A DNA stretch of 64,000 nucleotides from Wolfiporia cocos (GCA_029448655.1 JACCLO010000004.1:930001-994000); one strand, 5' to 3'. Positions 1 to 12,338 are shown, counted from the stretch's first letter. Notes: generated by a model from the letters alone, not told the origin. Translations and numbers: made by a program.

Positions 1-658
1 TACCTATTTATCTGGTATTTCTACGACCTTGTAGACATTTACGCTGCTAAGCGCCCGTCTACACGTACACCCAACCAAATAACATGTACACAACGCGGTA
101 TACGTCCACTTGTCATAACAACACGTACATAACACGTTTGTACGCGTCAATGACTCAGCGGACTAACCTCTGATGTCACGCGCCTTACTCATATCCCGAT
201 ACTGGGCTATGTCAGTACAATTGGATAAGCGGCCCGCTCGTTATCACATGCCAAAGCCTACGTTATTACTCATATCCCGATACCGGTATATAGTTATCAC
301 ATGCATGGCTTACTAACGTAGCTACAGCCACTTCCACAACATGGACCTACGGTCCAAACAAACGTTCTTACTGGTGCGGCCATTACCGGCGCACATGGTC
401 TATTGTAGTCTACGACTTGGCTGTATTAGTTATGTCTGCGCACAGACCGTCTTCATGTTTGGCTCCCTTACTGGTAACCAAACAAAGCATGTATATAAGT
501 AGGGCTATCACTGCGGATAAGCCTTAGATTTGTTCTCTGCATTCACACAGTCGCATATCATCTCTGCTTGCGCCTACTAGCTCCCTCACCAACCTACCAG
601 CAACTACTTCAAGTCGCCTTATAGGTTATAGTGTGAGTCCCACAACTAGTTTGTGTCA
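1..658 (+). repeat. 5' LTR of element A (5'-truncated by window start)
   Basis: It matches 3866-4533 and the element B LTRs almost base for base and ends in TTTGTGTCA at 658. It contains a TATA box near 490-500, an imperfect inverted repeat just downstream, and the self-primer motif AGATTTGTTCT that in element B is complementary to the PBS. Confidence 0.9.
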
Positions 659-3600
659 GCATTCATTACGCCTAACGGCCTTTACGAAGCTGTAGTCATG
701 TACTTCGGCTTTTGTAACGCACCCAGCACATTCCAGCACATGATGAACGACATTCTAGGGGACCTTATCAGAGAAGGAAAGGTCATTGTCTACCTAGACG
801 ACATCCTTGTGTTCGGAAACGACCTGTTAGAACACCGTCGTATCGTCAAGCAAGTATTACAAATCTTGCAAGACAACGACTTGTTCGCGAAGCCTGAAAA
901 GTGCTTCTTCGAACAAAGCAGTATTGAATACCTGGGAATGATCATTTCCAAAGGAAAAGTCGAAATGGACCCTAAGAAGGTAGCCGGCGTAATGGACTGG
1001 CCTACACCTGCCAAGGTGAAGGACGTCCAGGCCTTTGTTGGCTTCGCCAACTACTACCGTCGGTTCATTAAGGACTTCTCCAAAGTGGTTAAGCCGTTAA
1101 CCAAACTGTCCAAGAAAAACACGCAATGGAACTGGGGACCCGAACAAGCGGAAGCATTCCAGACCCTTAAGGAAGCTTTCACATCGGCCCCAATACTCCG
1201 GATCCCAGATCAGGAGTCCCCATTCCGCGTGGAAGCGGATTCATCTGATTACGCAACTGGTGCGGTACTATCGCAATACTCTTCGGAGGATAAGCTCTGG
1301 CATCCGGTAGCCTTTTACTCGAAATCTCTATCAGCACCTGAAAGGAACTATGAGATTTACGATAAGGAGTTGCTTGCAATCATCCGCGCTCTAGAGGAAT
1401 GGAGACATTACCTCGAAGGACACCCACACAAATGTGAAGTATGTTCGGATCATCTTAATCTGACATATTTCAAATCGGCACAACGGCTTACCAGGAGACA
1501 GGCACGCTGGAGTCTTTACCTGACAAGGTTTAACTTCACAATGTGTCACAAACCCGGTAAAACAATGCTCACGGCTGATCCTCTGTCACGGAGGCCAGAC
1601 CATGAAGAGGGGGTGGAACTCGATAATCGCGATCAAATTTTGCTGAAACCGGAATATTTCACGGTTAGGGCGCTAGAAGCCGCACAGCAAGAGATACAAT
1701 CAGGCGACGAGGACCTTCTCCGACAAATCCGACAAGCCCTCATGGACGATCAGATTACCAAAGATTACCAGGAACTACTGAAAAGTGGTCCCAAGGAATT
1801 CGGTAAAGATCTCCAGGAATGGAACATGGAGGCCGGATTACTCCTCAGACGAGGAAAAGTGTACGTTCCAAAAGAGCCTAAGGAATTGCGAACGAAGATT
1901 CTGGAGTTACATCATGACCATGTAACAGCCGGTCACTTCGGATGATGGAAGACCTATGAACTTCTATCACGTAATTACTGGTGGCCTGGAATGACCACGA
2001 TGGTAAAGCAATACGTGGAAGGATGTGACACATGCCAACGCATGAAGAACCACAACCAGACCCCGTATGGACCCCTGCAACTGCTCCCAGTACCGGAAGC
2101 ACCATGGGACACTGTCACAATTGACCTTATCGTCCACCTACCGCCCAGCGGCGAATTGAAACAATTCAATGCTATTATGGTAATAGTGGACCGACTTACC
2201 AAGCGAGCACACTTCATTCCCACGTCAGACGGAAAAACGGCAAAAGAATTAGCGAACCTCCTGTACCTTCGGGTTTACCCGAACCACGGACTTCCGAAAC
2301 AAATCATTTCGGACAGAGGACCACAATTTGCTTCCGCCTTATTCAAGGGATGGTGCAAACAATTGGGAATTCAACGGTCAATGACAACCGCCTATCACCC
2401 GCAAGCGGATGGCCAGATGGAGAGAGTTAACCAAATCCTGGAACAATATCTTAGATGTTACATCGATGTTATTCAAAAGGATAATTGGTCATGGTATCTC
2501 CCGACGGCTGAATTCGCGTACAACAACGCGGCTAGTGAGACAACAAAGAATAGTCCATTCTTTGTCGAACTAGGAAGGCACCCTAATGCAGGACCTGCGG
2601 ATTTACGTCCAACGCAATATATGGACTTAAATGCAATTGCTCACGCCAGATGGTCAGCACAAGAACAAGCTAAGGCAGCTATGAAATTGGCTGCTGAACG
2701 CTGGTCTTGGTACTACGATCAACACAAGCGCTCGGTACCGTTTAAAGTCGGCGACAAAGTACTCGTTGACGCCCGTAGCTGGCAAGACTCCGAAAGAAGT
2801 CTTAGTCCACGCTATTTGGGACCGTTTAAGATAATTGAACAATTATTGCCGGTCACCTTTAGGGTACACATGGATGAGCAATACAGGGCTTATCACCCCG
2901 TATTCCACGCTTCCAAGTTGGTTATGTACAAGGACCCCGTGCATCAGAAGAAACCAGAGCCTCAACCAGAAATGGTCGACGGTGAAGAACTATGGGAAGT
3001 CGAGAAGATCTTAGATCATCGCCTACGCACAGGAAGAATTGAATACAGAATCCGATGGAAAGGTTTGGGTATCAATGACGATTCCTGGGTACGCGAAGCC
3101 GATCTCGACACAGCATATGATATGACATTCTGCAGGAATACAAGGCTTCACACGCCATCCCAATGCAGGATGTTCCCCTCAGGCGATCAGCTAGAAGGAA
3201 AGAAGCAGTTCACGTCTTCGATCCTGACAGCGACGACTGGGAAGCCAACGAATGCACGTGGCCAGACGACTGGCCGCAGTATCGCAAAGAATTTGCAAAG
3301 GACCCTAAGCAGCGCATGGTTAGGCACCCCGACGGGGGATGGATGTCTGCTGACATTAACTAAAACGCGGATTTGAAAATCGTAGTCGGTGAAGGCGGCC
3401 GAATGCCGGAAAAAGGAACTAAGGACTCAGTCGGTTTCGACCTGTACACTGCAACAGGCGATGTTCTGCCAGCCCACGGGCAGACAGAATACAACACTAA
3501 ACTGAAGATCCAAGTACCTTTTGGCACTTACGGACGCATCGCCCCCCGCTCTAGTCTTGCCCAAAAAGGCATAGACGTAATGGGTGGCGTTATCGACCAC

Positions 3601-3795
3601 GATTACCAAGGCGAAGTAATCATTATTCTCCGAAATCACTCCGACATATCTATCGATATCCGGGCCGGAGATAAGATTGCTTAGCTTATCTGTGAAGTTG
3701 CAAGGGACCCGCACATTACTCTGCATGGAAAATCCTATTTCGAAAATAAGAAATCCGAACGCGGTACTGGTGGATTCGGCTCCACAGGAGAGTAA
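659..3795 (+). pseudogene. Truncated, decayed Pol of element A: RT, RNase H, integrase, chromodomain, dUTPase
   Basis: The frame opens inside RT and carries the catalytic YLDD motif (around 791-802), thumb, RNase H and the integrase HHCC zinc-binding start. TGA at 1943 stops it, where element B has CGA. From about 1979 the integrase core continues with DRGPQFAS and the following ADGQMERVNQ glutamate region, so the 26 bp missing from B is present here. A chromodomain lies at about 2980-3110. A short insertion near 3120-3127 shifts the frame after it. The C-terminal part has all five dUTPase motifs (GFDLYTA, GRIAPRSSLA, GGVIDHDYQGE, IRAGD, GTGGFGSTG). TAA at 3361 and TAG at 3682 interrupt that part; both codons are glutamine codons in B. 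No Gag or protease is present. Confidence 0.9.
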
Positions 3796-3834
3796 TCGTT
3801 CCATTAGGGACAATTAAACCTGAGGAGGGGGTAA

Positions 3835-4533
3835 TGTCACAGATTTGGGACATGCCACTAATTTTCCCGTATTTTTACCTATTTATCTGGTATTTCTACG
3901 ACCTTGTAGACATTTACGCTGTTAAGCGCCCGTCTACACGTACACCCAACCAAATAACACGTACACAACGCGGTATACGTCCACCTGTCATAACAACACG
4001 TACATAACACGCTCGTACGCGTCAATGACTCAGCGGACTAACCTCCGGTGTCACGCACCTTACTCATATCCCGATACTGGGCTATGTCAGTACAATTGGA
4101 TAAGCGGCCCGCTCGTTATCACATGCCAATGCCCTTACGATTACTCATATCCCGATACCGGTATATAGTTATCACATGCATGGCTTACTAACGTAGCTAC
4201 AGCCACTTCCACAACATAGACCTACGGTCCAAACAAACGTTCTTACTGGTGCGGCCATTACCGGCGCACATGGTCTATTGTAGTTTACGACTAAGCTGTA
4301 TTAGTTATGTCTGCGCACAGACCATCTTCATGTTTGGTTCCCTTACCGGTAACCAAATACTGCATGTATATAAGTAGGGCTATCACTACGATAAGCCTTA
4401 GATTTGTTCTTTGCATTCGCTCAGTTACACAACATACCTGCTTGCGCCTACTAGCTCCCTCACCAACCTACCAGCAACTACTTCAAGTCGCCTCATAGGT
4501 TATAAGTGTGAGTCCCACAACTAGTTTGTGTCA
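3835..4533 (+). repeat. 3' LTR of element A
   Basis: It runs from TGTCACAGATTTGGG (3835) to GTTTGTGTCA (4533), 699 bp, after the purine tract TGAGGAGGGGGTAA. A TATA box lies at about 4366-4374 and the self-primer motif follows at about 4399-4409. The U5 end carries GTGAGTCCCACA, a splice-donor-like motif kept in several other LTR families here. Confidence 0.92.
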
Positions 4534-5261
4534 GTACCAATAGGAATAAAGAGAGCGGTAGTGTCACCTTGCGGTGGACATGTGAACGCGGGCGCAGCCC
4601 AGGTATATGGAAGGCCAGTTGTACCGGTACCTTGAGGGACTAAGGCTATTTGCCAGGCCCTGGATGACTCAGGCCGAGAAGGCCGAGTGTGGTGTCATAT
4701 ACCAGTGCTATGGTAGTGCCGGTGGTGACGTGGGAGCGAGGCCTTGCGGCTAGCTCGGAGATGTGGCAACGCCGGCGATGGAAGCACGGAAGTTGCGTGG
4801 AGCCGGGACTAGAAGCCCGGAGGTAGGACTGTGCCGTTGCAGGGAAGTCCGGTGTTTGCATAGTGCCGGTGATAGAAGCACAGAGCTACTGGAATGCCGG
4901 TGATGCGTGATGGTCGTTAGGCTTCTCAGCTTGATGGACCGGTGGACACGGAGCTTAGTCAGCTGTTGTGCCATGTTGCCATTATTATGCGAGTGGCGCT
5001 TGCTGACGTAGAGAGCCTGGTCGACTTGTGGACTCTAGACTCTATGACGTGGTGTGACGTAGCTAGGCTGGGCCTTGCGGCTAGACTGGAGCTATAGGTC
5101 ACGTGTATGTTAAGGCCTATTCAGCCATAGGGTTCCGTTGTATAACCTCGGCAGGTGCGGCATGGTGGGATAAGTCCCGGATAACTTCGTAGAGGCTGTA
5201 GAAAGGCCAGATAAGGTGCTATAAATGCGCGAAAAATGTGCTATGTCCCAAATCTGTGACA
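4534..5261 (-). repeat. Right part of a minus-strand solo LTR that hosts element A
   Basis: It ends in CAAATCTGTGACA at 5261, the reverse complement of the TGTCACAGATTTGGG start seen in A and B. The same sequence recurs at 42362-42672, 44050-44096 and 44553-45060, so it belongs to the same LTR family as 41654-45060. The left part lies beyond the window because element A is inserted in it. The right target duplication is CATGA (5262-5266). Confidence 0.75.
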
Positions 5262-5607
5262 CATGACGACTCCCCTTAGTTACGCCCTTACAGGCTGCGC
5301 ATGGACCACGTCATTTAGAGTAGGCTATAGTACAGCACTGCGCCCCATGTATATAGTCCTAGGGTTCTGAGGCTTACACCTCAGAACTATCATTCTCATC
5401 GATGGGCACCAAGGCCCCTTTGCGTCTTACCCTCTGCGTGCCGGTCTGCCTTGCCTCTCTCCTCATCTGCTAGTCTGCTGGTTAGCGCCTAACGACAGGC
5501 ACTCGACGTTACGACGGTACGCCTCGGTACTCCCTCACAGGACTCCCTTGGCGTATGGAGATAGGGTCTAGAGGACCCGATATATCACGGCAAGTCACCT
5601 TGTGATA
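5262..5607 (+). repeat. 3' part of a plus-strand solo LTR (family ending GTGATA)
   Basis: This matches, in reverse complement, the solo LTRs at 34665-35211 and 42673-44044. A TATA box at about 5350 is followed by a perfect 9-bp inverted repeat (5364-5372 with 5379-5387, loop CTTACA). It ends with a hairpin and GTGATA at 5607. Its U3 start is outside the window because the minus LTR above inserted at CATGA. The right flank is CAATA. Confidence 0.75.
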
Positions 5608-7191
5608 CAATATCGCTATTGGTCCAGCACATGTGGACCACCTCATGGATTGGCACTTGCCAATCCCTGGGCTTCTGTGTCACGGTTTTTCTAGGCCTCA
5701 ATATACGCCCCCATCCGGGCTCGAACCAATGGCCTGAACCGCTCCCCTAGCGGTGATTTCTGTCACAAACTTTCCTATAGGTTATATGACAGCCCTCGCT
5801 ATAGGTTGTACGGGCGCCGCTAGGCGTACGTACGACGCTCCTCTGCGCCTTAGCCACCTCTCACTTCCAGATATTGTAGGTCACCTGATCGTTAGGTTAG
5901 CGCTGTAGGGTAGCGCGCGCCTCAGGTAGCTCACGTGTAAGGTCACATTATGTATCACATGTAGCGTAGCATCACGGTCACCTTAGTTCCATGCGCACAG
6001 GCCAGTACTTTAGGGTAGCCCGCTCCGCTCTCTCATACATGTATATAAGATATGACGAGATGGGGCTTACTCCCCATCTCTAAGATTCTCGTCAACTGGG
6101 CTTGGCCCCTTTCCTACTCGCTCCCTGTGTGATCTCCCTCTGATAGCCTTGGACAACAACATGATACCTGGGCTGTGCCCGCGTTTAGCCAAGATAATAA
6201 TAAACCTCCTCCACTACTATTGGTGCGGCCATTACCGGCCCACATGGCCATTGTAGATAGGATCATAAACATATAGATAAGATAAGCTTCGCCCATTGGC
6301 AAAGCCGCATAACCCGGAAAGGTAGTACTATACAGTAGCACATGTGTCACAAATTATTCCAACTAATGATTTAGACTCCCTCGCTATAGGATACACGGGC
6401 GGCGCTAGGCGTACGCCGCTCCTCTGTACTGTAGCCACCTCCGCGTCTCCTAGATACTGTATATCACCTGACCGATTGGTTAGCGCTGTAGGGTAGCGCG
6501 CGCCTCAGGTACGGACACATGACGGTCACACTTACTTACATGTTAGCGTAGCATCACGGTCACCCCTAGTTACATGCGCACAGGCCAGTACTTTAGGGTA
6601 GCCCGCTCCGCTCTCCACAGCATGTATATAACCTACGACAAGATGGGGCTTACTCCCCATCTTTAGGATTCTCGACAATGAGCTGACAAGCTCCTCTCTT
6701 ACTACCACTGTGTGATCTTCTGGCCCGGGGCCCGTATCTCGTCTGCCTTGTCTGTGTGTCAGCGTCTCGACATCTGAGGGACCTCTGGTGGCTGGGCACC
6801 TTCGGGATGGACCTATGAGTTCATCGGGGGTTGTCCTTATGAGTACGCCTGGGCGTTGGTGCATGGCCTGTCAGGCCTGTATGGATCCCCCTGAGCCCAG
6901 GGGTCGCACAGATGTAAGTCTGTGTCAACATGACCTCTCCACATACATGTATTTAAGTAGGAGCCAAGCGCTCCATACTTCAGTTCTATTCTATCGTCTT
7001 CACCCTGAGTGCCCATACGCGGAGTACCATCGGTACTCCCAGTGGACTACCATCGGTAGTCCCAAGCATTCTCGGCTACACCGCTCTGCTACTTCCACTA
7101 GCTCTCGCTGCACTGGGTCTATCTTCCTCGTCTAGTCGCCCTAATACCTAAGGATAGCGGCTAGGTGAGTCCCACAGGTAGATCTGTGTCA
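5608..7191 (+). repeat. Composite remains of a longer LTR (27-kb type) broken by other LTRs
   Basis: Sequence at 5608-5677, about 6145-6344 and 6933-7191 matches parts of the 26644-27738 solo LTR, including the GGGCTGTGCCCGCG stretch and the TATTTAAGTAGGAGCC promoter. It ends GGTGAGTCCCACAGGTAGATCTGTGTCA-like at 7191, followed by CTTTA. The piece between 5678 and about 6140 starts like the 40176 family (TGTCACGG) and becomes the 6345 family at 5761 (TGTCACAAA). It has no recognisable target duplication, so I read it as rearranged LTR sequence. A perfect 9-bp inverted repeat lies at 6057-6080. Confidence 0.55.
6345..6927 (+). repeat. Solo LTR, TSD ACATG
   Basis: It runs from TGTCACAAAT to GTCTGTGTCA, 583 bp, flanked by ACATG at 6340-6344 and 6928-6932. 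A TATA box at about 6624 is followed by the inverted repeat 6640-6648/6655-6663 with loop CTTACT. The same family occurs at 19006, 29637, 33079, 37700 and 40359. It lies inside the composite LTR ending at 7191. Confidence 0.9.
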
Positions 7192-7460
7192 CTTTAGGGC
7201 AAGGGTATTACTTAGAGTACAGGCGCTCCCTTGATGTATATAAACTAGGGTTCTGGGACGTTATACTCCAGAACCTTTATTCTCGACTATGCCTTCGGGC
7301 ACTTATACTCCATGCCTTGCTTGCTCCCTTTAAACCCTCGCTAGTCTTGGGAACCTCGACCTTAACGACACTGAGCGTGGTGACCTCAACGTCGACTGCG
7401 TCTTGGACGCCGGCTAGGAGTGGGTGTTAGGTTGAGGTATGACCCAGAGTATTTGGGTCA
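7192..7460 (+). repeat. 3' part of the outermost LTR at the left border
   Basis: It contains a TATA box near 7236, an inverted repeat at about 7249-7275, and a 3'-terminal hairpin TGACCC...GGGTCA ending at 7460. The terminal type matches the solo LTR 8183-8697. The sequence right of it (from CATCC at 7461) is the TET/KDZ locus, so everything left of 7460 in the window is nested in this LTR, whose 5' part is outside. Confidence 0.7.
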
Positions 7461-8182
7461 CATCCGGGGCGAACATCCGGCCATCCCGCATGTTCCAGCG
7501 TCACTCTACATGTCCTGTGCACTGGTGGTAGAGTGCACCAGCATTGCAGAGAAGTTGGCATTGGCATTTGCCAACAAAGGTGTGTGTCCATCCTTCACTC
7601 CTAGCATTTTAGCTGCTGTAACCATGCTGGTGTGCACCTCATAGTGTCTGTACCCTGGGACATTGACAGGTACACAGACATGCTTGGGAGCAAGCCAAGT
7701 GGTACCAATGAGATGTTGGAGCTTCGGCTTGAAAGGAAGTGGGGTCCTGTGCAGCAGGGACCCCCGCTTGAGATTTCTCGTCCGTCCATCATCATGGACG
7801 AGCACAAGAAGATCCTCGCATGGTGCTTGCCATTTGTGCTCTCAGAGAGGCGTCAGGTATGTGTGCATGTAGAAATGTGTTGAAAAACACTAAATCTCCC
7901 TCACAGATATTGATGAAGGCTGCAACAATACATCTCAACCAGCAGCTCAAATTGAAGAAGACCCCAAATGATCATGCAGAAGAGCCATCAAGGAGCACAA
8001 GTTGGAGAACAGACAGACGGTATTTCAGAGAATGGAACCAGCTCGAGCTCAATTCCGGTGTCGTCAACCTCTCCCCTGGGTGGCACCACCAAGGGCATGA
8101 AGTAAGTCCTCTTGATGCTTACACCTGCTCTCCTCAATCAACTGTCCACATCAGGGACTGGATGATCCAATCTACATCTCTG

Positions 8183-8697
8183 TGACCCAGAAACCTTGGG
8201 TCCAACCCTACTACCGCCCAACAGTCCATCTCTATGCCTCGCCTCGCACCTAACGTCCAACGTTCCATCGAGGAGGGCCTAGTGCTCTACTTCTTAGGGA
8301 GAGCCTACAAGACAGAGGTCTGACGCTAAGGTCGAGTATGGCAACACGCAGACGAGCAAGGGTAGTCAAATAGTAGAGAAGGTGTTTAAGGGGGAATGCA
8401 CCCCTGTGAGGCTACATTGAACTGTCTGAGGAGTACGCCTCAGACTGGACTGGCTTATATACATGCAACGCATTATCTACTGATACTCCTGCCCTAAACT
8501 ACTAGGTCTGTGCACTAGCGCTAAGATAAGGGAGTACAGCCACATCACATGATACATCACGTTACATACGGGTATCTTATCTAGTTACTCTCCATCGCGC
8601 GCGGCTATCTTCATGAGTCAGGTGATTGAACGTTGAAGTTCAATGTTAGAACTGCGGGGCGGCTCAAGGCCCAGCGCCACAGCGTAAAACTGTGACA
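8183..8697 (-). repeat. Solo LTR inside the TET/JBP-like gene, TSD CTCTG
   Basis: It is 515 bp, flanked by CTCTG at 8178-8182 and 8698-8702. The promoter is on the minus strand: a TATA box near 8460 and an inverted repeat GTCTGAGG/CCTCAGAC at 8424-8445. Removing it and one duplication restores the reading frame of the dioxygenase. Confidence 0.92.
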
Positions 8698-9135
8698 CTC
8701 TGCCAGCCTCAGAGACAAGAACAAGCATGCGGGTGACAAGTGGCTCCGCGACATACAAGAGTCGTCCGCCATTCTCTCTGGAATGATGGCGGTCATGCAC
8801 CCTGACCTGCATGCGGCGGGGCGACAGTGCATGAGACGACTTGCACAGAATGAGGAGCTGAAGGACAAATTACAATGGTGGGCCTCAATATTCAATGGGG
8901 CACAGATCATAAGCAATCAGGTCACGCCCGCTCACCGTGACTTGAAAAGTCGAATGCAATGGTACGATCTGCTTGCCAGCATTGGTTCCTACCACAATGC
9001 GTCCCTGGAAATACATGGAGCCAATATCTCAATCAAAGATGGACCTGGAACCGTGATTGCCCTCTGTGGCACAGCAGTGCGACATTCATTGATGAAGTAT
9101 GAAGGTGACAGGTTATGTTATGCTTACTTCATGAG

Positions 9136-9586
9136 TGACACAGATGTACTCTGGGTCTATGCGCCTATTGAGGCGCTACCAGAACCGCTGGCTAGCACGG
9201 GGTATGGTCCTGCTGATGTCGCGTACAATTCTACCAGCGAGGGGAACCACAGACTAGCTCGGGGATATAGGGCAGAGGCCAGTAGACGTTGTCGTCGACG
9301 GAGGCACACAGAGGAGAGGTTGCATAAGAGGGACACGCCCCAATGTTACAATAACTGTTCTGAGGAGTAAGCCTCAGAACGCTACAGACTATATACATGA
9401 GGTACAACACTTGTGCTACGCCTACCCTAAAGGAGGCCCTACCGCTAGATAGATAAGATAGCTGCTGTACATGTACAATCTATAAGTCAGGTGACCATGG
9501 GGGAGACCATGTGATAGGGGGACGTAGATACGTGAGTTCGACCCCGGCGTATGGCAATATAAGGGTCACGTGAATTAACCGTGACA
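9136..9586 (-). repeat. Solo LTR inside the TET/JBP-like gene, TSD ATGAG
   Basis: It is 451 bp, TGACACAG...CCGTGACA, flanked by ATGAG at 9131-9135 and 9587-9591. A minus-strand TATA lies near 9391-9399 and the inverted repeat at 9357-9380. It is closely similar to the solo LTR at 13126-13584, suggesting insertion at about the same time. Confidence 0.93.
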
Positions 9587-9689
9587 ATGAGGGACAGTGT
9601 GCATGCTAGCATGCATGTTGAGGCAGCCGGCTGGTGCAAGACAGACCATGTGGAGGCACTTTTGATGTTGCAGGGGCTGTGAAGGTTGC

Positions 9690-9820
9690 AGAGGGAGGTC
9701 GCGAAGATCGTGGAGGGAGGTCACGGTGGTCGCGAGGGTCACAAAACAAGGTTGCAAAGGTCGTGAAACAAGGTCGCGAGGGTCATGGGAGGCAGTCACG
9801 GGGGTCGTGGAGATCCATAG
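9690..9820. repeat. GGTCGCGAG-type 9-bp minisatellite between the convergent transposon genes
   Basis: Degenerate repeats of GGTCRYGRNG fill this stretch between the TET/JBP-like stop (9682) and the KDZ stop (10076). The same sequence type recurs at 12053-12190, 13991-14115, 15448-15545 and 16018-16080. The rest of 9820-10075 shows no gene I can support. Confidence 0.7.
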
Positions 9821-12012
9821 TGATATCTCTGTGGCTGCGATGCAGGTCATTCTAGTAGCAGTAGAGGTTGATATGGTGCCTATGTATACAGAACTGTTCT
9901 CCTTCTGTACATGTCCTGACCAAGGCTTCTTTACATTATGCAAATTGAGATTGAAAGCCACATCTGCTTTGGTTGAAGCTGAGACCCTGTTCCATGATTC
10001 CTGGTTCTCAGACTCATTTTGTATGTATTGTCCAGTGTCCGTGTACAAGCGCAAACCCTCCTGGTTTTTTCCTATTTATGCGCGGCCCTTGAACGTGCTA
10101 GCTGCAGACTGAGCCATCTCTACCCACATTGCCTGCTGTCGAAGAGCATATGCCTCTGCTCCTCGTTGGGCTGTTCCATCTGCTATCTCCTGCCAATCCC
10201 TCGCCCTCTTCTCAAAATATCTCACCGTCCAATTCATCTCTGCCAGCACGATGGCATGCTCCTCTTTCCATCTATCATTTCTTGCCTTGGTCCTTAGCCA
10301 GTTCACCCGTTGCACTTTCAGCTCACATCAATAGGTGGACGTGCTGACCGGGACAGCTTGGAGACTCACATTCAGCCAACCAGTCAGACTGGCTGGTGTC
10401 CCCTGCCACATCCACTGCCCAGATCCAGGACATGGGCCGGTCCCGCATGCCCTGGACTGTGTTGTCCATTATGTGAGTGATCGCCTTGAGGTCTTGTGGC
10501 TTGAAAACCTTGTACTTTGCCAGTATATCCCCGTTGGCCCCAAGCTGTTCCATTGCCTGTCTTGCCTGTGTATAGACCCGTGCATGTCGAGCCACCATCT
10601 TGGCCACCACCTGCACTTCCCCCCATGCCCGTGTCTTTGTTTGCTGGCTGTTGGATGGCCTCACTCTGTTCCTGAACAGGAATGACTTGCGTCCGATCGC
10701 CACTCGGATCTGATGCAGGGCATCGTTGGCCTGTCCTGACCAATTCTGCATCCAGCTCGTCATCTTCTTCTTCATCCATCCAATCATCACCCCTGTACAT
10801 ATCATGGCCCCCATCTTCCTCATCTATTCCAGGAAGAACTCCAAGGGCCTTGGCCTCGAATGCCTCTATTTGACGTTGTAGAACCTGTCGCTTTTCTTCA
10901 AGTTTCAACCGGTCCGACAGCATGCGCTTCCCTTGCAACCGCCTTGACAACTCACAAAGCTCCAGCCTGTCAAGTGTCATCCAAGGCAAGAGCCATCCAA
11001 CATGAAAACCCACTGCTTCTCCTGTGCCTTCATTCCCATTGAAAGCCATGCAGTGACACCTCGCCCTTTTTTCCCTTGGGACTCCTCCTTCATCATCTTC
11101 AGCTGGATGGCCTGCCTGGTTGGAGCTGGAAGCAACCAAGTGTTCACACCACTGACAGCATAGAGGTGATCGACCGCTCACCCTTGTCAAACTGAACATT
11201 GTAAATGTCATGGCAGAGATTTCTTGGTGCCGTCATGTCTGTGCATTTTCTGCAGCAGATCTCCACTCCGCGAGCTTTGTGTCACTTGCTGTAGTCTCCA
11301 AGGTCATTGAGCTCATTTGTGCTGCTGATGACCCCGTCAACGGCTTTCTTCCACTTCCAGACCAATGAGGGCACTGCACAGCCATATGATGAGATGGTCA
11401 CGGTGGATGTCAACAGGCTCTACCCACCCAGCCCGGTCATCTTCTTCCAGTTTGAGTCGTTCATGTGGTCGTCAATGACCTCCCTACGGTGAGCTGTGCT
11501 CATGCCTCTTGTACTTCCTGAAATGTTATTTAGAGGAGCCCACAAGGTCTCGATGACCTCCCCATCCAACTGTCCGGCACCTTCCATGAATGCAGGGGAA
11601 TATCTGGGATAACACTCGGACTGATGTCCATGAACATGAAACTGCCCAATCCCTCCCTGTATCTGGAGGCCATCTGGAATGCTCAAGTACGGATTGTCAC
11701 GGAAACGGTCTTGAAGATGGACCTGATACTGGCACATGATGTCATACATCAGCAGCACCTTCCGCATACCTTTCATGGATGTCGCAGCCTGGCTGAGCAC
11801 ATAATCCATGTTCATCTGTCTGGAACTGGGGTTTGTGACAGCTCTGATGGTTGGGAAATAGCTCACCGTTCCCCCTTCTGAAAGTCAACGACCGAGTGAG
11901 GAAAGAAGCATCCGTGACGGCCACAAGCAGCAGCCCCAATTCCAGTTGCTTCCAGATTGTGCCTGTCTGCATTGGCCTGATTTACAGCACGATGATCGTG
12001 GCACGTTGACCT

Positions 12013-12338
12013 CTGAGAACAACCGTCAGCATGCCCAATACCATGAGAGGCAACGACAACTGCAACGACAACCACCGTGACCGCGACCACCGCGACCGCG
12101 ACCTCCGCCACCGCGACCACCGCGACCGCCACAACCTCTGCAACCTCTGCAGCCTCAGCAGCCAGCGGCTGCAACCACCTCATCCTCACTCTGTGCAATC
12201 TCCACAGCTGCCACAACAGTAATCCCTGCTCCTAAAGCGCAACTCGAATCTCCCTGCCTAGGTGCTCCCAATGCCCTTTGCCGACCATGAAATGCCCCTT
12301 TCCCCATGATCTCTATCTGGCATGTGAGATCGCTTCAC
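12013..12338 (-). other. KDZ intron filled with a 9-bp minisatellite
   Basis: On the minus strand the intron starts GTGAAG at 12338, directly after ...KESKQ, and ends TTCTCAG at 12013, directly before RSTCHDHRAV. It spans 326 bp against the usual 50-60 bp. The array (about 12053-12190) is GGTCGCGGT/GGTCGCGGA-like on the minus strand. Confidence 0.7.

Larger units (their letters stand above)
1..4533 (+). mobile_element. Ty3/gypsy chromodomain LTR retrotransposon A, deletion derivative, left end outside window
   Basis: Two near-identical LTRs (1-658, missing about 36 bp at the window edge, and 3835-4533) flank a shortened interior. The interior begins directly inside the RT domain: base 659 corresponds to base 25322 of element B, so 5.4 kb (PBS, Gag, protease, RT N-terminus) is absent. 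The remainder (RT, RNase H, integrase, chromodomain, dUTPase) follows element B closely. A purine-rich tract at 3818-3834 precedes the 3' LTR as the polypurine tract. The right flank starts with GTACC; the left flank is not visible. A cannot encode Gag and would depend on a helper such as B. It sits inside a minus-strand solo LTR that ends at 5261. Confidence 0.9.
7500..9682 (+). pseudogene. TET/JBP-like 2-oxoglutarate/Fe(II) dioxygenase of the fungal KDZ-associated type, interrupted by two solo LTRs
   Basis: Family members oxidise 5-methylcytosine (TET) or thymine (JBP). In basidiomycetes they are expanded and often linked to KDZ transposons. Exons are supported by introns at 7580-7644, 7857-7906 and 8102-8154 and by exact reading-frame continuity across the two solo LTRs (8183-8697, 9136-9586). 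Upstream residues include IIMDEHKKILAWCLP and VVNLSPGWHHQGHE. The double-stranded beta-helix core shows the Fe-binding HRD (in TPAHRDLKSRMQWYDLL, about 8929-8970), the distal histidine in AVRHSL (about 9076-9093) and the 2OG-type arginine in GDRLCYAYFM. The C-terminus ends near TGA 9680-9682. Catalytic residues look intact but the gene is split, so it is probably dead. The true 5' end is not identified. Confidence 0.82.

Noticed and set aside
5678..6140. A clean solo LTR from TGTCACGG (5678) or TGTCACAAA (5761)
   Set aside because: No matching right end or 5-bp duplication could be found, so it is described as rearranged LTR sequence.
12031..12222. Plus-strand HRDRDHRDRD-type frame
   Set aside because: It is a translation of the 9-bp minisatellite inside a KDZ intron.
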